A DNA stretch of 9,386 bases. Source: Actinomycetota bacterium. Lineage in GTDB: Bacteria; Actinomycetota; Humimicrobiia; Humimicrobiales; Humimicrobiaceae. The stretch lies in contig JADHVN010000050.1 in NCBI GenBank assembly GCA_016783995.1, positions 1 to 9,386 of the forward strand, written 5' to 3'. Position 1 is the first letter of the stretch; each line of letters opens with the position of its first letter. A program made the position numbers and the translations under genes. The notes beneath the pieces are model-generated. The model saw nothing but the letters and a program-made list of their open reading frames with translations, ran no database searches and had not been told where the DNA came from. Shown one piece after another: positions 6,327 through 9,386 of the stretch.

Positions 6327-7241
6327 ATAATAAGAAAATCTATTAAGGAAAATAAGCTCTGGATACTTTTAAATCTTGGGATAATAGTTTTACTTACAGT
6401 AAATACATTACTAGTAGGATGTGGTACAAGGGAAGGAGTTTCTGGGAGAACTGAAGGTGCAAGCCTTCCTTATGGTGGTCAGGAACTGATAATATCAGGC
6501 TCTAATACGCTGCTTCAGGTTTCTGAAGCATGGGCATCTGCATTTATGGAAAAATATGGGGGAACAATTATTATAAATGGCGGGGGTTCCGGAGGCGGTA
6601 TTGCAGACCTGATAAACGGTGTTAATGAGCTTGCCAACTCCTCAAGGCAGATAAAGGATGAGGAACTGGAAGCGGCAAAGGATGCCGGCCTTGATGTTCA
6701 GGAATACATAGTTCTTTATGATGGGATTGCAGTTATAGTAAGCAACAATGTTACCGTAGAAAATCTTACCATAGAGCAGCTCTCAAAAATATATACCAGC
6801 GAGATAACCAACTGGAAAGATGTTGGTGGAGATGATACTGAAATAATTATAACTGCCAGGGATTCCAGTTCGGGTACTGGAGAATATTTCCTGGAAGAAG
6901 TAGTTCAGTTAGGCAAAACGATGGAGAATAATGATTATTCTGAAACTGCTTTAAGGCTTCAGTCAAATGCCGATATTGTAAACCAGATAAAAGAAAATGA
7001 CAATGCAATAGGTTATATAGGATTAGGGTATCTGGAGGAATCTCTAAAGATTGTAAAAGTTGAGGGTATTGAACCTTCGGTAGATACAGTAAAAGACAAT
7101 TCTTATCCCATATCAAGAGGGCTGTATATTTATGCGCCGGGTAAGGAGCTGACCGAAATAGGTCAGGCATATATAAATTTTGTGCTCAGCGATGAGGGCC
7201 AGGATATAGGGCTGGAAGAAGGATTTGTTCCACTTAAATGA
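6327..7241 (+). CDS. pstS: Phosphate ABC transporter substrate-binding lipoprotein PstS (ATA start proposed)
   Basis: PstS captures phosphate outside the membrane and delivers it to PstC-PstA. From the proposed ATA at 6327 the protein has 304 residues. The basic N-terminus (RKSIKENK) precedes a hydrophobic core and the lipobox LVGC, with C32 as the lipidated cysteine. Phosphate-pocket segments are GSNTLL at 58-63, the glycine-rich GGGSGGGI at 85-92, ANSSR ending at R107, and RDSSSGTGE at 178-186. An internal ATG at 6546 would remove the signal peptide and the first binding loop, so it is not the start. An in-frame ATG at 6300 is cut off by a TAA at 6321. If the TAA is real, the gene needs an AUA start or readthrough. 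Everything after the 5' end is intact, so I treat it as a functional gene. It is first of the pst operon. Confidence 0.9.
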   Translation: MIRKSIKENKLWILLNLGIIVLLTVNTLLVGCGTREGVSGRTEGASLPYGGQELIISGSNTLLQVSEAWASAFMEKYGGTIIINGGGSGGGIADLINGVNELANSSRQIKDEELEAAKDAGLDVQEYIVLYDGIAVIVSNNVTVENLTIEQLSKIYTSEITNWKDVGGDDTEIIITARDSSSGTGEYFLEEVVQLGKTMENNDYSETALRLQSNADIVNQIKENDNAIGYIGLGYLEESLKIVKVEGIEPSVDTVKDNSYPISRGLYIYAPGKELTEIGQAYINFVLSDEGQDIGLEEGFVPLK

Positions 7242-7268
7242 AATTTATATTTCTTTTAAAATAAATTT
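7241..7268 (+). repeat. AT-only inverted repeat filling the pstS-pstC gap
   Basis: AAATTTAT (7241-7248) and ATAAATTT (7261-7268) are perfect arms; after one mismatch two more A-T pairs can form, leaving a 6-nt loop. The right arm ends directly at the pstC ATG, where a Shine-Dalgarno sequence would normally be. It is not a terminator (no GC stem). It could act in mRNA processing or in lowering pstC translation relative to pstS. Confidence 0.5.
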
Positions 7269-8156
7269 ATGGCACGGTTAAAAACCAGACTGAGAGATAT
7301 TAAAAGCTTTATAATCTACAGATTTGTTTTTTTAAATGGAATAATTTCTATTATAGTCCTGGGTTTAATACTTGCTTTCTTGATTGCAAACTCTATAAGG
7401 TTTTTTTTATCTTATCCAATCTTAGAATTTCTAACCGGCCAGAAATGGTCCCCCACGGTACTTGAAAAATTTGGATTTCTTCCACTTCTGACCGGCTCGC
7501 TTCTGGTGACATTTGGAGCTATTGTAATTGCCATACCCCTTGGCATAGGAAGTGCCATCTATATTGGAGAATTAGCTCCCAGAGCAGTGAGGGAAATATT
7601 AAAACCGATAATTGAGGTACTGGCCACTATTCCTTCTGTTGTCATTGGATTTATCGGCATTAAACTTCTTGTTCCCATAATAAAAGATCTCTTCAATCTT
7701 AGTATAGGACTTACTGCACTTGCCGGTTCAGTGATGCTGGCTTTTATGAGTTTGCCTACTATTATATCTATCTCTGAGGATGCAATAAATGCTGTACCGA
7801 ATAGATACAGGCATGCCTCCGTTGCCCTTGGCGCGACAAAATGGGAAACAACCTATAAAACTGTAATACCTTCAGCATCATCGGGGATAGCCGCAGCTGT
7901 GATGCTGGGCCTGGGTAGAATTGTGGGTGAGACAATGACGGTTCTTATGATAACCGGTAACTCACCCAGAATTGTATTCTCATGGCTCCAGCCAGTCAGG
8001 ACCATTACTGCCACTATTGCTGCAGAAATGGGGGAAACTGTTCAGGGCGGACTTCATTATTCATCTTTATTTGCTATTGGCCTTATTTTATTTTTAATTA
8101 CTTTTTTAATAAATTTTATATCCGACAGATTTATAAACAAAATAAGGGAAAGTTAG
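7269..8156 (+). CDS. pstC: Phosphate ABC transporter permease PstC
   Basis: PstC pairs with PstA to form the phosphate channel in the cytoplasmic membrane. The 295-residue protein is of usual length and has a cytoplasmic basic N-terminus, a first membrane helix at about 19-48, an extracytoplasmic loop, then five further helices. The ABC permease EAA-like loop that contacts the ATPase is at about 180-201 (RHASVALGATKWE...VIP). The PstC-typical GRIVGETM is at 216-223. ATG 7269 is the only plausible start, since TAA closes the frame at 7257, but no Shine-Dalgarno precedes it: the 27-base gap after pstS contains only A and T apart from one C. Translation may depend on coupling to pstS. Confidence 0.96.
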   Translation: MARLKTRLRDIKSFIIYRFVFLNGIISIIVLGLILAFLIANSIRFFLSYPILEFLTGQKWSPTVLEKFGFLPLLTGSLLVTFGAIVIAIPLGIGSAIYIGELAPRAVREILKPIIEVLATIPSVVIGFIGIKLLVPIIKDLFNLSIGLTALAGSVMLAFMSLPTIISISEDAINAVPNRYRHASVALGATKWETTYKTVIPSASSGIAAAVMLGLGRIVGETMTVLMITGNSPRIVFSWLQPVRTITATIAAEMGETVQGGLHYSSLFAIGLILFLITFLINFISDRFINKIRES

Positions 8157-8160
8157 GCAA

Positions 8161-9036
8161 ATGGTAGGAGAAGGCATAGAAATAAATAAAAGAAGAAAAA
8201 CGGTTATGGAGAAGATTTCCTATACTTTTTTGCTTTTTTTAACTCTAATAGTCATAGCTTTCGTTATGGGAATAATAATATATTTGATAGTTAAGGGAAG
8301 TAGCGCAATAAACTGGGAATTTCTATCACAAAAGCCCAGGGCGGGGATGAGAGAAGGTGGTATTTTCCCGGCAATTTTAGGAACTATGTATTTGGTAATA
8401 GGAACCCTTATATTTTCATTACCCATTGGAATTCTGGCAGCGATTTATCTGAATGAATATGCCTCAAAGAACAGATTAACCAGAATAATAAGGCTGTCCA
8501 TTATAAATATGTCCGGGGTACCTTCTGTGGTATATGGTTTATTCGGCCTGGGATTTTTTGTTATTTTGCTTAAGTTCGGCAGGTCAATTCTTGCAGGTTC
8601 TTTAACCCTTGCACTGCTTATTTTACCGGTGATAATAACGGCTACTGAAGAAGCATTAAAAACAGTTCCAGATTCTTACCGTCATGCGTCACTGGCTCTG
8701 GGGGCGACCAGGTGGCAGACAATAACAAAGGTAATACTACCACAGGCTTTACCGGGAATAATAACCGGTTCAGTTATTGGAATTGGAAGAGCTGCCGGTG
8801 AAACTGCCCCTATAATATTTACAGTTGCTGCATTTTCACAGCCAAATCTGCCTAATTCTATTTTTAGTCAGGTGATGGCATTACCATATCATTTATATGT
8901 TCTGGCAACTCAGCTTACAGATACACCAGAAGATATGCAATGGGGCACTGCACTGGTGCTTTTAATGCTGGTATTGATTTTTGCTGTTTCCGGCACTACT
9001 ATAAGAACCAGATTCAGACTGAGAAAGAAGGAATAA
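8161..9036 (+). CDS. pstA: Phosphate ABC transporter permease PstA
   Basis: PstA is the second channel subunit of the phosphate importer. The 291-residue protein has a polar N-terminus of about 18 residues, a first helix at about 20-45, an outer loop with the WEFLSQKPR segment, and a permease domain from about 70. The EAA-like loop is at 174-194 (RHASLALGATRW...ILP), followed by GIGRAAGETAPIIF at 207-220, which is typical of PstA. The start ATG 8161 is 4 nt after the pstC stop, with TAGG overlapping that stop as the ribosome-binding site. An in-frame ATG at 8206 is possible but has a poorer site. The next gene, one base after its stop, is phoU and not pstB. Confidence 0.96.
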   Translation: MVGEGIEINKRRKTVMEKISYTFLLFLTLIVIAFVMGIIIYLIVKGSSAINWEFLSQKPRAGMREGGIFPAILGTMYLVIGTLIFSLPIGILAAIYLNEYASKNRLTRIIRLSIINMSGVPSVVYGLFGLGFFVILLKFGRSILAGSLTLALLILPVIITATEEALKTVPDSYRHASLALGATRWQTITKVILPQALPGIITGSVIGIGRAAGETAPIIFTVAAFSQPNLPNSIFSQVMALPYHLYVLATQLTDTPEDMQWGTALVLLMLVLIFAVSGTTIRTRFRLRKKE

Positions 9037-9037
9037 A

Positions 9038-9386
9038 ATGAGAGAAACATTTCACCATAAGTTAGAAGAGATTAATGAGGATGTTATATTAATGGGAAGC
9101 CTGGTGCAGGAAGCAGTATATAATTCAATAGAGGCTTTTATAGAAATGAATGCAGATCTTGCCCAGAAGGTTATAGACGGAGACGAAAAGATTAACGAAA
9201 GCGATATTTCAATAGAGGAAAAATGTATTGTCCTGCAGGCTGAACACCAGCCGGTGGCCAAAGACTTAAGATACTTACATTCTATCAGTATAATTATCAA
9301 GCATCTGGAAAGAATCGGTGACCTTACGGTAAACATCTCTAAAATTGTAAAAAGGTTAGCCAGAGAAAAAAAGAAGTATCTTGATA
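9038..9386 (+). CDS. phoU: Phosphate signalling protein PhoU, cut by window edge
   Basis: PhoU is a helical-bundle cytoplasmic protein that links the Pst transporter to the PhoR sensor and restrains phosphate uptake. The first 116 residues are present, about half of the usual 210-230. They contain the first of two PhoU repeats: VQEAVYNSIEAF near 23-34, a DGDEKINESD acidic segment at about 47-56, IEEKC near 59-63, and the hallmark QPVAKDLR followed by LERIGD at about 71-95. ATG 9038 is one base after the pstA stop and is preceded by AAGGA, giving tight coupling. The frame is open to the right edge. Nothing in the visible part is abnormal. The missing C-terminal half should follow directly. Confidence 0.95.
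   Translation, partial: MRETFHHKLEEINEDVILMGSLVQEAVYNSIEAFIEMNADLAQKVIDGDEKINESDISIEEKCIVLQAEHQPVAKDLRYLHSISIIIKHLERIGDLTVNISKIVKRLAREKKKYLD

Noticed and set aside
6546..7241. ATG 6546 as the start of pstS
   Set aside because: It would delete the signal peptide, lipobox and the first phosphate-binding loop (GSNTLL), all of which are encoded in frame upstream.

Overview
The window is AT-rich bacterial DNA with tightly packed genes. AGA/AGG is preferred for arginine and ATA for isoleucine. The gene set is a SERCA-type calcium pump, an LpxL/PatA-family acyltransferase, a bacterial eRF1-like (baeRF) protein, NrdR, PlsY and a phosphate-uptake operon. That fits an uncultured AT-rich anaerobic lineage (for example Atribacterota or a low-GC Actinomycetota group), but no rRNA or unambiguous marker is present, so the taxonomy is only a guess.

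Layout. Positions 1-2674, minus strand: P-type Ca2+-ATPase, C-terminus cut by the window edge. 2786-3646, minus: membrane acyltransferase. 3805-4962, plus: baeRF-type protein with a zinc ribbon, divergent from the acyltransferase and convergent with nrdR. 4974-6080, minus: plsY-nrdR pair. 6105-6326: AT-rich divergent control region. 6327-9386, plus: pstS-pstC-pstA-phoU, with phoU cut by the right edge. Spacers over 100 bases are described as promoter or repeat features. No RNA gene, insertion sequence, CRISPR array or convincing intrinsic terminator was found.

Working together. PstS is a lipoprotein that captures phosphate and passes it to the PstC-PstA channel; PhoU connects transporter state to phosphate signalling. 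The ATPase PstB, normally encoded between pstA and phoU, is absent there. PlsY, transcribed away from pst, starts phospholipid synthesis by acylating glycerol-3-phosphate. NrdR is cotranscribed with it and would repress ribonucleotide reductase genes located elsewhere.

Most unusual signal. Two unrelated genes, the Ca2+ pump and pstS, have intact reading frames but no ATG, GTG or TTG upstream of their conserved N-terminal sequence. In both, a purine-rich Shine-Dalgarno sequence lies 6-7 nt before an in-frame ATA. For pstS a seven-codon ATG mini-ORF in the same frame stops three bases before that ATA. Either this genome uses AUA starts, or both genes carry lesions or sequence errors at their 5' ends. 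No wholly new multi-gene system was evident.
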